Shown in pieces: positions 23,813-32,133 of a stretch of DNA of 52,057 bases; the first letter of the stretch is position 1, and each line of letters opens with the position of its first letter. This stretch comes from VFMC01 sp044238435 (lineage in GTDB: Bacteria > Actinomycetota > Acidimicrobiia > Acidimicrobiales > Ilumatobacteraceae), in assembly GCA_044238435.1 (NCBI GenBank), contig JBIIDH010000009.1, forward strand, positions 1-52,057. Reading direction: 5' to 3'. The position numbers and the translations under genes were made by a program. The notes below the pieces were generated by a model that ran no database searches, was not told the origin of the DNA, and saw only the letters and a program-made list of their open reading frames with translations.

Positions 23813-24847
23813 ATGAAGACGTCCCGACTCCTTTGCGCTGCGCTGGTGGCTTTCGCGCTCGCTTCGGTAGTGGTTGGTGGCTGTTCTTCCAACTCTGGTG
23901 AGGGCGGGGACTGCATGGGAGGTGTGTTCATGCTCGGCCGGTTGTACGACGCCGAGCGCTTCAATGACGGAGTCTTCGATCCGGCCGACCTCGGCCAGGT
24001 GGTTGGTGTCGTGGACCGAACCGTTGCCTGTCCGAGCCGTGACGGCGAAGCGGGCGACTTCCCAGTTGGCACGGAGTTTCGCTCGGTTCCTGGGATCGAT
24101 TCGGGCGTCGGGATCGCGGCAGAGGTCGACGGAGTTGTGCGCTTCCTCCGGTCGTTCAACCCGCCGCAGGAGCTCGACATCGACCGATTGCTCCTTCTCG
24201 ACGATGCGGTCGAGATTGGTCTCAGCTCCGACTATGACGGTTCGACTCGCTGGGCCACCATCGATGACCCAGATCGGATCACTGCGATCCTCGCCGCCGT
24301 ACGCAACGCGCCGGTGGTGGAGTCCTCGTTCGACGACGCGGGCCGGCGCTCCCTGCAGACGGTGTACTTCGAGGTCGTCCGCAGCGATGGATTGCGGTCA
24401 CGCACCACGTACACCCTCGACAGCCGGTTGCTGTCGGATCGTCGGTTGCAGCAGAGCGGATGGACCGCCCGCGAACTCACCGGTGAGGCCGCAGCGATCA
24501 TCGACGCCGCGCTCGACGCTGCACCTCCCGCGACGCCCCGAGACGGGCTTGAACTCGTCGGCACGTCAGGCACCGCCGACGTGCTCGACCGGACCGCATG
24601 TCGCTGGGACCGACCGCAACTGCTCGCTGCCACTGGAGAGCGACTCGTCATCGGTGGACCACGATCCGCTGGGATCTCGTTCGCGATTATCTCTGGACCG
24701 AACATCGAGGCGTACTCCGTCGAACATGACGCCATCAGCGAAGGTATCCCGCTTCCCGCCGCCACCGGTCCGGTGCTCATCGAACTCGTGTCGATGAACC
24801 TCGGCGCTTCTTTCTGCTCGGTGATCGACCTTGCAGGCACACGCTGA
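23813..24847 (+). CDS. lipoprotein of unknown function
   Basis: A 344-residue secreted lipoprotein. MKTSRLLCAALVAFALASVV is followed by the lipobox VVGGC, so it should be cleaved and acylated at that Cys near residue 24. The mature part has no motif I recognise. It contains a repeated acidic-turn region and a segment (WATIDDPDRITAILAAVRN, then RTTYTLDSRLL) that looks like a mixed alpha/beta domain. Two late cysteines may form a disulphide. ATG 23813 gives the best signal peptide, although its ribosome-binding site is poor; the frame is open from 23720. It follows the trio by 96 bases on the same strand and could be cargo of the island. Confidence 0.65.
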   Translation: MKTSRLLCAALVAFALASVVVGGCSSNSGEGGDCMGGVFMLGRLYDAERFNDGVFDPADLGQVVGVVDRTVACPSRDGEAGDFPVGTEFRSVPGIDSGVGIAAEVDGVVRFLRSFNPPQELDIDRLLLLDDAVEIGLSSDYDGSTRWATIDDPDRITAILAAVRNAPVVESSFDDAGRRSLQTVYFEVVRSDGLRSRTTYTLDSRLLSDRRLQQSGWTARELTGEAAAIIDAALDAAPPATPRDGLELVGTSGTADVLDRTACRWDRPQLLAATGERLVIGGPRSAGISFAIISGPNIEAYSVEHDAISEGIPLPAATGPVLIELVSMNLGASFCSVIDLAGTR

Positions 24848-24978
24848 TGACGCGACGCGCACCAGCTACGAGGATGCCTTGACCACACCGAGCTGCCGCA
24901 CGGCGCTACCTGCACGGCACAGCGCAAGAGCGAAGGCGACGGGCGCATCCTCCCGGCGGTACGTGGCAGCATCGGGCC

Positions 24979-25335
24979 GTGGAGCCAGAGGACCTTCTCG
25001 AAGGGCACCCCGTTGCCGTGTCGGTGTACAACAGGGTCCGCTCGCGCTTGGTTGACCTCGGACCCTTCGAGGTTCGGACCACGAAGAGCCAGATCGCATT
25101 CCGACGAAAGAGGGGCTTCGCATACCTCTGGCTCCCCGGCCAGTACCTCAAGCACCCCGACGCCGAAGTGGTGCTCTCCATCGCGTTGGGGCGCCATGAT
25201 CGATCGGAGCGATTCAAGGAGGTCGTCCATCCTGCCGCGCTTCAGTGGATGCACCACCTCGAGGTTCGAGGGCCGGATGAGATCGACGACGAGGTTGTTG
25301 CGTGGCTCCGTGAGGCAAGTGATCGAGCCGACTGA
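24979..25335 (+). CDS. DUF5655-like small protein
   Basis: A 118-residue soluble protein. DLLEGHPVAVSVYNRVRSRLVDLGPFEV, then TTKSQIAFRRKRGFAYLWLPGQYL, then VVLSIALGRHD and VHPAALQWMHHLEV match the layout of DUF5655 domains. These small domains bind or pack against nucleic acid-related proteins in some contexts, but have no defined function. The GTG at 24979 follows CAGCAT by 6 bases, a weak leaderless signature. The 131 bases between it and the lipoprotein show no gene. The same strand and spacing suggest it belongs to the accessory island rather than to the surface-protein gene downstream. Confidence 0.65.
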   Translation: MEPEDLLEGHPVAVSVYNRVRSRLVDLGPFEVRTTKSQIAFRRKRGFAYLWLPGQYLKHPDAEVVLSIALGRHDRSERFKEVVHPAALQWMHHLEVRGPDEIDDEVVAWLREASDRAD

Positions 25336-25690
25336 GCGTCCGCGAAGTGCCGGTAGGGCACGCTCCAGAGCTGCCGCTATGCGCTATCCCGTCGACGGCT
25401 TGGCCCAGGTGGCACAGTCACGTCTGCCGGCTGGGAATAGTGAGCACTTCGAATAGCTGCACTCCGCCAGTAGCCCAGCGACACCATCGAGTCGCCGCCG
25501 CTGAGGCGATGACCCACCGGGTCGGCCGCCACCGACCTGGCAGACCGTCCGAACACACCCGAGTCCAGTGGCTCGGGTGTGTTCGCGTCCTGCGGGAATT
25601 CCCGGTTGCCGAGTCGGTTCATCGCCGGACAGTCATTCGAGCGGTCGAGGGCCGCACGTCGCGCGAGCAGGACGCAGGAGGCGACAGAGG
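25336..25690. other. 355-base non-coding region before the giant surface-protein gene
   Basis: No gene is credible here. Short frames are high-GC chance openings without start signals. The notable content is the 14-bp perfect hairpin at 25550-25585 and, near the end, AGGAGG (25675-25680), the ribosome-binding site of the next gene. I see no clear -35/-10 pair. Confidence 0.6.
25550..25585 (+). terminator. perfect 14-bp hairpin upstream of the surface-protein gene
   Basis: CGAACACACCCGAG (25550-25563) and CTCGGGTGTGTTCG (25572-25585) pair perfectly around an 8-base loop. No T-run follows. It is placed like a terminator isolating the island from the 6.4-kb gene, but it could instead be a leader structure of that gene. 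Confidence 0.6.
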
Positions 25691-28600
25691 ATGGCAACAG
25701 GTCAACAGTGGTCGTCGGCGCGCGTGCTGCGTGCCTTGTTCGTTGCGTCGGTGGTGGCGGTGACGGCGGTGCCTGTCGTGGCCCTTGCTGACGAGCCGAC
25801 CGCGCCTCCCGCTGAGGCCCCTGCCGCCCCCGACACCACGTCCGTCTCCGCGGATCCGGCACCCACCTCCACCAGCCCTGCTGCCGAGAGCAGCGAGCCA
25901 TCGACCCCCTCCACCACGACCGAGCCGCCCACCACGACCGAGCCGCCCACCACGACCCTGCCGCCCACCACGACCCTGCCGCCCACAACGACCCCGGCTG
26001 CCGGCGGCATCTCGATCGCGGCCGACGGCGTACTGTCGGTGGTGAAGACGGCCTCGAAGGCGGTCATCCTGCCGGGCGAAGAACTCGAGTACCGCATCAC
26101 CGGGTCGTGCTCGTCGCTCACCACCAACTGTCAGAACTTCACTCTGGTCGACGTGCTGCCGGCCGAGTTCGAGGTGACGGCGTTGCCGCAGTCGAACAGT
26201 CTGCGCACCGTCACGTTCGATGCCGGCTCACGAACGCTGACGGTGGTGTTCACCCTGCCGTTCCCGGGTGTGCCCGGCCAGACCGGCCTGCCTGCCGGTG
26301 CCGCTCAGTCGCTCGCCATCGGGATGCGCCTGCCGCAGCAGACCCCGGTACTCGATGCCCAGGTCATCACCAACACGGCGACGGCGTCGGCCGTCGGATT
26401 CGCCGACGACACCGACTCGGTGTCGGTGACAGCGTCGATTCCCGTACGCCTCCAGCCCGTGGCCACCAAAGCCTGGGGCCCCAGCGCGGCCATCGCCCAA
26501 TCCGGGGCGGCCAGCACGATCACACTCGGAGTGCGCAACGCCTCCACCAGTTCGGCCCAGGTGACCGAACTGGCCGTGGCCGACACGACGGTGGCCACCT
26601 TCGAACGCTTCGATATCACCTCGGCAGGCACGCTGTTGCGCTTCCCCACGGGTGCCGACCGGGTGGTGGTCGACATGTGCACCAAGCCGATCGGCACACC
26701 GTGCCTGACCCCCGGCGACTGGGCCTCGAGCGCACCGGCGGCGGCGGTGTCGCTGCCGATGGCGTTGGTGGCCCCTGTCGGGGTGAATCTGGCCGATGTC
26801 ACCGGTGTGCGCTACCGGTTCTTCGACGATGCGGGCGGGCTGCTGCCCTACGACCCCACGCCGGCTGAGGTGCTGCTCGACATGGTGCTGCGCGACACCT
26901 ATCGCAGCACCGCCACCCCGATCACGCCCACGGTCACCGAGCGGGTGACGAACTGCGCCACCCCCAGCGTGACCGCGGTGAGCGGCGAGGCCACCGGCAC
27001 CGAGGCCTGTGCCCGCTACGCGATCGAGCCCGACAGCGTGACCGTCAGCGGCACCAAGACCATCTTCTCCGACCCGACCGGCAGTTTCACGCCCGGTGGG
27101 GTGGTGGTGGTGGGCCTCGACTCGCCGGTGTCGATGAAGATCACCGCCAAGAACGACGCCGCCTTCGCGGTGCCGCTGATGCGCATCGTGGAACCGAGCC
27201 CCACCGTGACGAGCGACTGGGACAAGCTGCGCATCGACCGGGGCCGGTTCACATTCCCCGCCGGTGCCACCACGGCGAAGCTGAAGGTGACCTGCTGGAG
27301 CGGTGCCGACCCCGCCGACGTGACCTTCACCCGGCCGCCGAGCCCGCAGACGGTCTCGCTGGCCTCGCTCGGCTGCGCCAGCGGTGTGGGAGCGAGGACG
27401 GTGCAGATCGACTTCACCGGTGTCGACGGCGTGACGTCGGAGCCGTTGATCGCGGCGGCCGCCGTCGGCTCGCTGGAGCTGCACGGTGCGGCAACCGGGG
27501 CGACGATGGCCGATGTGAGCGACGGTGGGCTGCGCAACTGCGCCACGGTGTTCATCGCCTCGCAGATCGACGGCACCGGCTCGGCCACCGCCGACACCTG
27601 CGCCATCACCGCCGTCGAGGCACCCCGTCCGGGCGTGGGCAGTGCGTCGAAGACCTCGTTCGGGGTGTACTCCATCGTGCCCGGCCAGGACATGGCGTTC
27701 CGACTCTCGTTCCGCAACCGCGGCAACGTGCCCGTGAGCAACGTGGTGCTGGTCGACCCGCCCGACCCCACCGCTGCCGGTGCCCCGTTCAGCAAGGTGC
27801 GCCTCACCCGCCTGGCCGCGGCCACCACCAACCCGGCGAGCACCCTCGAGGTGTACGACCCGACGGTGTCGGCGTACGTGCCCTACGTGGCGAGCAATGC
27901 TGCGCTGCTGGCCCGGGCCACCGGCATCCGCGTGACCGTGACGGGCAACCTCGCAGTGAACCAGACCTTCACCGTCGACTACGCGGTGCAGCTCCGCGAC
28001 GGCATGCCGGTGGGCACGAGCTTCCGCAACTGTGCGGCCGTGGGCCTCGAGACCCCCGATCTCACCGCCCCGTTCTGCCTGCCCTCCACCGTGACCAACG
28101 GGGTACCCGGCTCTGGCGCCAGCCTGAACAAGTCGATCACGCCCAGCACCGTCACCCGCCCGCAGCCCGGTCTGCCGGCGCAGGTGGTGACCGTGAAGCA
28201 CCGCACGCAGAACACCGGCACGCTGTACCTGAAGCAGCTCATCGTCACCGACACCGACGCCGACTTCTTCGATGCGGTCGTCTTCCGCGGCTCGATCGCA
28301 GTGAACTTCCCACAGGGCGCCAACCGCGTGAGGGTGGATGTGTGCACCTCGGCCGCCAACTGTGCCGCCGGCACCTGGGTGGTGGGCACACGCACGGCCA
28401 GCAACTCGCCGTCGATCCCCGGCGGGGTGGTGGCCGACACCGTGAAGGGCATCCGCTTCGTGTTCGAGAACTCGAACAACGGCTACGAGATCCTGCCTGC
28501 GCCCAACTTCCCGTCGACCGGCAACTGCCCCGACGCAACGGTGTGTTTCAAGGCAGAGGTGCGCCAGTTCCTGGCATCGGCTCCGGCCACTCCGGTGCCC

Positions 28601-31600
28601 GACCGCCTGATGAACACCTCGTCGGGTGCCGGTCTGTCGGAGCTGCAGACACCCGGCACGACCTTCCCGATCCCCGACGTGTCGGCGACCCTCGACGTGG
28701 TTCCCGGTAGCCCGCAGCTGAGCCTCGACAAAGGGCCCGACAGCCGGATCGGGCCCGGTGATCAGGCCCCGATCAGCCTGGTGGCCACGAACACCGGCAC
28801 CGACGCGGTGGTCACACCGCGCCTCGTCGACCCGCTGCCGGCGCTGCTGACCTTCGACCCGGTCATCGCCGGTGCCGCTGCCGGTCAGCAATACCTCATC
28901 GACTACGTGCTCCCGGCCGGCTACGCGCCGCCCGCCACCGTCACGTTCACCCAGCTGAAGGGTGACGCCGGGGTGCCTGGCTGCACCGATGTGAACCGGG
29001 TGTGTGCTCTGGCGTGGTCGTTCCCTGGTTGGAACCTGCCGCCCGGCGGCAAGATCCGTGTGCAGTTCAACGTCACGCTCACGCCCGGTGTCACCGCCGG
29101 CCAATCGATCACCAACACCGCCGGCGTCACCGGCGCCAACGAGGGCCTGCAGTGCTCGGGCGCCTCGCTGGTGAGCGACCCGTCGTACGGCGCCGGCCGC
29201 TACTGCATCGACTCGGCGGTCGTCACCGCGCTGGCTGGCGACGACTTCATCGCCCAGAAGTGGGTGGCGGCCGATCCGGCGCTCGGTTTCCTCGACGCCA
29301 CCGGCGCCGTGGTGCCCGTCACCACCTCGGAATGCCCGCGCTACGTGAGCGGCGGCACCGTGTACACCCGCTTCCCGTGCACCGCCCGGGTGCTGCCCGG
29401 CCAGACCATCGACTACCTCATCCGTGGCGTGAACAGCGGTACGAACCCGGCCACCCGCATCGTGCTGGTCGACGGACTGCCCGTGCAGGGCGACACCGGT
29501 GTGCTGCTGTCGGGTCAGCAGCGCGGCACGCAGTGGAACAACCGACCCACGATGGTCTCGCCGGTGGTGAACGTCGAGGGCTACAGCGGTGCCGTCACCG
29601 AGTACGCCACGGCCACGTTCCCTGGTGCGATGTGCACCGCCGACCTCGGCACGCCGCCGTCGAGCTGCCCCGCAGGCTCGTTCTCGCCCGGTGTCAGCGC
29701 GGGCGCCACCGGCTTCCGCACGGTGCTCACGTTCTCCGGCGCCGACCTGCTGCAGCCCGGCGAGTCGTTCACCCTCACCTGGCAGATGCGCGCTCCGTCG
29801 TCGCTCACGAGTTCGCTCACCGAACCGATCGCCTGGAACTCGTTCGCCCTACGGCCCACGTTCCAAGTGGGCGGCGGCACCACCACGCTGCCGGCCACCG
29901 AGCCCGTGAAGGTGGGTGTCGGTATGCCGCTCGGATCGTTCATGGTGACCAAGCAGGTCGATGGGCTGCCGCCCGGTATCCCGCTCGACCCGTTCGAGTT
30001 CGCCTACCTGTGCACGCTGGTCGGTTTCGACGGCACCACCGTCGTGGTGGCCGACGACGTGTTCGCCCTCGAAGACGGCGATGTGTTCACCGGTCCGCAG
30101 CTGCCGAAGGGGGCGAGCTGCCGGATCTGGGAGACCGACGCCCAGGGTGGGCAGTCGCCCAACATCGGCGCCGACCAGGCCGCCGTCATCACCATCGACT
30201 CGCTGCCCGGTCCGCAGGAGATCACCATCGTCAACACCTACGACAGCGGCTCGGTGACGCTGCACAAGTCGGTGGTGTGGGGTTCGGGCGTGGCCCCGGT
30301 TGCCATCACCGATCCGTTCCTGGTGTCGATCGAGTGCGGCTTCCCCACGCTGGGCGACGGCCTGCCCGGCTTCCCGCAGCAACTCCCGCTCACGGACGGG
30401 GCGAGCGTCACGATCGCCGACCTTCCTGTGGGAACGACGTGTGTGGTCGACGAGATCGACCGCCAGGGCGCCACGGTGACGATCATGAACCCGTCGAACG
30501 CCGAACCGGTGGAAGAGGACTCGGTCATCATCTCCGTGGCCCCCGACGTCGACGGCGGCACCGTGGTCGACATCGAGAACCACTACGAGACGGGCGGCAT
30601 CGAACTCGTGAAGGTGCTCGATGGCAGCGCCTCGCTGTGGGCGCAGGGGCCGTTCGTGTTCGACATCGCATGTTCCTCCGGTGTGCTCCCGCCGGTGAAC
30701 GAGACCGTCGTGCTCCAACCCGAAGACCTTTCGGCGACGATCAGCCCCATTCCGGCCGGCTATCAGTGCACCGTCACCGAGACCGATCGCGGCGGGGCCA
30801 ACGACTCCGTCGTGTCGCCGGCGGCGTTCACCATCCCCAACTACACCGCTGGTGCCGAGCCTCCGGGGCCGGTACTGGTCACGTCGGTGAACCGCTTCGT
30901 CGGTGGACGCCTGGCGCTCACCAAGGTGCTGACGGGGAGCGCGGCGACGCCGATGGCGAACGCGTTGTTCGGCGTACGCGTGCAGTGCGAGCGCACGCTC
31001 ACCGACGGCGACGGCGTGCAGACCATCGTCGATCGCACGGTGCAGCTGCGCGGCGGCGCCACCGTGGTGCTGCCCGAGGCGTTGCCCGTCGGCGCCCGGT
31101 GCTGGGCCGACGAGACCGCTACGGTCGGGGCCACGGCGGTTTCCGTGTCGCACACGGCAGCCAACAAGGTGGTCGTCACCGAGGCGAATCCCGACATCGC
31201 CATCACGGTCACCAACACCTATTCGGCGGGCGGTACGCGCGACCCGAGCGGTAGCAGCGACCCCGACACCGGCATCCGCATCACCAAGCAGCTCACGGGC
31301 AGTGCCGCGGCCTGGGCGCGGGGACCGTTCGAGTTCGAGGTCACCTGCTCGATCGGCGGCTTCACCATGCCGACCTATTCGCTGACGCTCACCACCGTCG
31401 ACCGAGTCGGGTTCGTGAACCCGATCCCGACCGGGTCGCAGTGCCGAGTGGTGGAGGTCGACAACGGCAGCGCGCCGGGCACCGCACCGGTGGAGGTGGG
31501 CTGGGTCACCGTGCCCGCCCCCGACGCCCCGCCGGTCGACATCACGGCGGTGAACGACTTCCCGGGTGCGCAGCTCACCGTGGAGAAGCGCACGTCGGGT

Positions 31601-32044
31601 CCGGCCGGTTCGGCGCGATACGCGTTCTCGATCGCCTGCACGTCCACCCCCGATGGCGGTGTCTCGTTCCCGGTCGACCTGTCGGGCGATACCACTGACG
31701 GCACCACCACGGCCACGTTCACCCTGGCTGCTGGTCAGCAACGCACCTACACCGTGCCCGACGGGGCCGTGTGCCAGGTGGTGGAGACCGACTCGGGAGG
31801 CGCCACCTCCACCAGTTACCAGATCACGGGTGGGCAACGGCCCGAGGCCATCACCGTGCGCGGCGACGTCACGGTCACCGTGACGAACACCTTCGGGGGA
31901 TGGATGCCCACTACCGGCTCATCCGTGGGCTTGCTGCTGATCCAGTGGGCGATCGGTCTGATCGGCGCCGGCATGCTCACGTTGCGTGCCGCTCGTCGCA
32001 GCCAGCGTCGCGATCGTCGCCCACAGCGTCTGCTGCCGCGTTGA
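25691..32044 (+). CDS. giant cell-wall-anchored surface protein with DUF11-like and DUF5979-like repeats
   Basis: A 2117-residue secreted protein. A signal peptide (VLRALFVASVVAVTAVPVVALA, cleaved near residue 32) precedes a Thr/Pro stalk (about 50-105). Residues 110-1410 form a long chain of DUF11-like immunoglobulin-type repeats (LEYRITGSCSS, LVDVLPAEFEVTALP, TNTATASAVGF). Six DUF5979-like modules (about 1415-2070) each open with a VTKQVDG/LVKVLDGSA-type strand and close with VNTY/TNTF-type ends. The C-terminus is MPTTG (2072-2076), a hydrophobic helix and an Arg-rich tail, a sortase-sorting signal variant. ATG 25691 follows AGGAGG. A structural or adhesive role outside the cell is likely; no sortase gene is in the window. 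Confidence 0.85.
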   Translation: MATGQQWSSARVLRALFVASVVAVTAVPVVALADEPTAPPAEAPAAPDTTSVSADPAPTSTSPAAESSEPSTPSTTTEPPTTTEPPTTTLPPTTTLPPTTTPAAGGISIAADGVLSVVKTASKAVILPGEELEYRITGSCSSLTTNCQNFTLVDVLPAEFEVTALPQSNSLRTVTFDAGSRTLTVVFTLPFPGVPGQTGLPAGAAQSLAIGMRLPQQTPVLDAQVITNTATASAVGFADDTDSVSVTASIPVRLQPVATKAWGPSAAIAQSGAASTITLGVRNASTSSAQVTELAVADTTVATFERFDITSAGTLLRFPTGADRVVVDMCTKPIGTPCLTPGDWASSAPAAAVSLPMALVAPVGVNLADVTGVRYRFFDDAGGLLPYDPTPAEVLLDMVLRDTYRSTATPITPTVTERVTNCATPSVTAVSGEATGTEACARYAIEPDSVTVSGTKTIFSDPTGSFTPGGVVVVGLDSPVSMKITAKNDAAFAVPLMRIVEPSPTVTSDWDKLRIDRGRFTFPAGATTAKLKVTCWSGADPADVTFTRPPSPQTVSLASLGCASGVGARTVQIDFTGVDGVTSEPLIAAAAVGSLELHGAATGATMADVSDGGLRNCATVFIASQIDGTGSATADTCAITAVEAPRPGVGSASKTSFGVYSIVPGQDMAFRLSFRNRGNVPVSNVVLVDPPDPTAAGAPFSKVRLTRLAAATTNPASTLEVYDPTVSAYVPYVASNAALLARATGIRVTVTGNLAVNQTFTVDYAVQLRDGMPVGTSFRNCAAVGLETPDLTAPFCLPSTVTNGVPGSGASLNKSITPSTVTRPQPGLPAQVVTVKHRTQNTGTLYLKQLIVTDTDADFFDAVVFRGSIAVNFPQGANRVRVDVCTSAANCAAGTWVVGTRTASNSPSIPGGVVADTVKGIRFVFENSNNGYEILPAPNFPSTGNCPDATVCFKAEVRQFLASAPATPVPDRLMNTSSGAGLSELQTPGTTFPIPDVSATLDVVPGSPQLSLDKGPDSRIGPGDQAPISLVATNTGTDAVVTPRLVDPLPALLTFDPVIAGAAAGQQYLIDYVLPAGYAPPATVTFTQLKGDAGVPGCTDVNRVCALAWSFPGWNLPPGGKIRVQFNVTLTPGVTAGQSITNTAGVTGANEGLQCSGASLVSDPSYGAGRYCIDSAVVTALAGDDFIAQKWVAADPALGFLDATGAVVPVTTSECPRYVSGGTVYTRFPCTARVLPGQTIDYLIRGVNSGTNPATRIVLVDGLPVQGDTGVLLSGQQRGTQWNNRPTMVSPVVNVEGYSGAVTEYATATFPGAMCTADLGTPPSSCPAGSFSPGVSAGATGFRTVLTFSGADLLQPGESFTLTWQMRAPSSLTSSLTEPIAWNSFALRPTFQVGGGTTTLPATEPVKVGVGMPLGSFMVTKQVDGLPPGIPLDPFEFAYLCTLVGFDGTTVVVADDVFALEDGDVFTGPQLPKGASCRIWETDAQGGQSPNIGADQAAVITIDSLPGPQEITIVNTYDSGSVTLHKSVVWGSGVAPVAITDPFLVSIECGFPTLGDGLPGFPQQLPLTDGASVTIADLPVGTTCVVDEIDRQGATVTIMNPSNAEPVEEDSVIISVAPDVDGGTVVDIENHYETGGIELVKVLDGSASLWAQGPFVFDIACSSGVLPPVNETVVLQPEDLSATISPIPAGYQCTVTETDRGGANDSVVSPAAFTIPNYTAGAEPPGPVLVTSVNRFVGGRLALTKVLTGSAATPMANALFGVRVQCERTLTDGDGVQTIVDRTVQLRGGATVVLPEALPVGARCWADETATVGATAVSVSHTAANKVVVTEANPDIAITVTNTYSAGGTRDPSGSSDPDTGIRITKQLTGSAAAWARGPFEFEVTCSIGGFTMPTYSLTLTTVDRVGFVNPIPTGSQCRVVEVDNGSAPGTAPVEVGWVTVPAPDAPPVDITAVNDFPGAQLTVEKRTSGPAGSARYAFSIACTSTPDGGVSFPVDLSGDTTDGTTTATFTLAAGQQRTYTVPDGAVCQVVETDSGGATSTSYQITGGQRPEAITVRGDVTVTVTNTFGGWMPTTGSSVGLLLIQWAIGLIGAGMLTLRAARRSQRRDRRPQRLLPR
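25925..25996 (+). repeat. 18-bp tandem repeat encoding the Thr/Pro stalk
   Basis: Four units of CCGCCCACCACGACCSWG-type sequence, starting at 25925, 25943, 25961 and 25979, encode PPTTTE or PPTTTL. The first three differ only at the last triplet. Slippage could change stalk length. Confidence 0.85.
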
Positions 32045-32133
32045 GCGGTGGGGTCGCCCCGCGGGTCTGTGGCAGACTCGGCATCGGGGATGGCGACAGG
32101 GGTGTCGCCTGTTGACGACGAGGAGGTACGTCG

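Noticed and set aside
25347..25763. A 138-codon open frame between the DUF5655 gene and the surface-protein gene.
   Set aside because: No ribosome-binding site, low-complexity translation, and it overlaps the start of the surface-protein gene in another frame.
25925..25996. CRISPR-like repeat array.
   Set aside because: The 18-bp units are contiguous without spacers, in frame, and encode PPTTTx stalk repeats.
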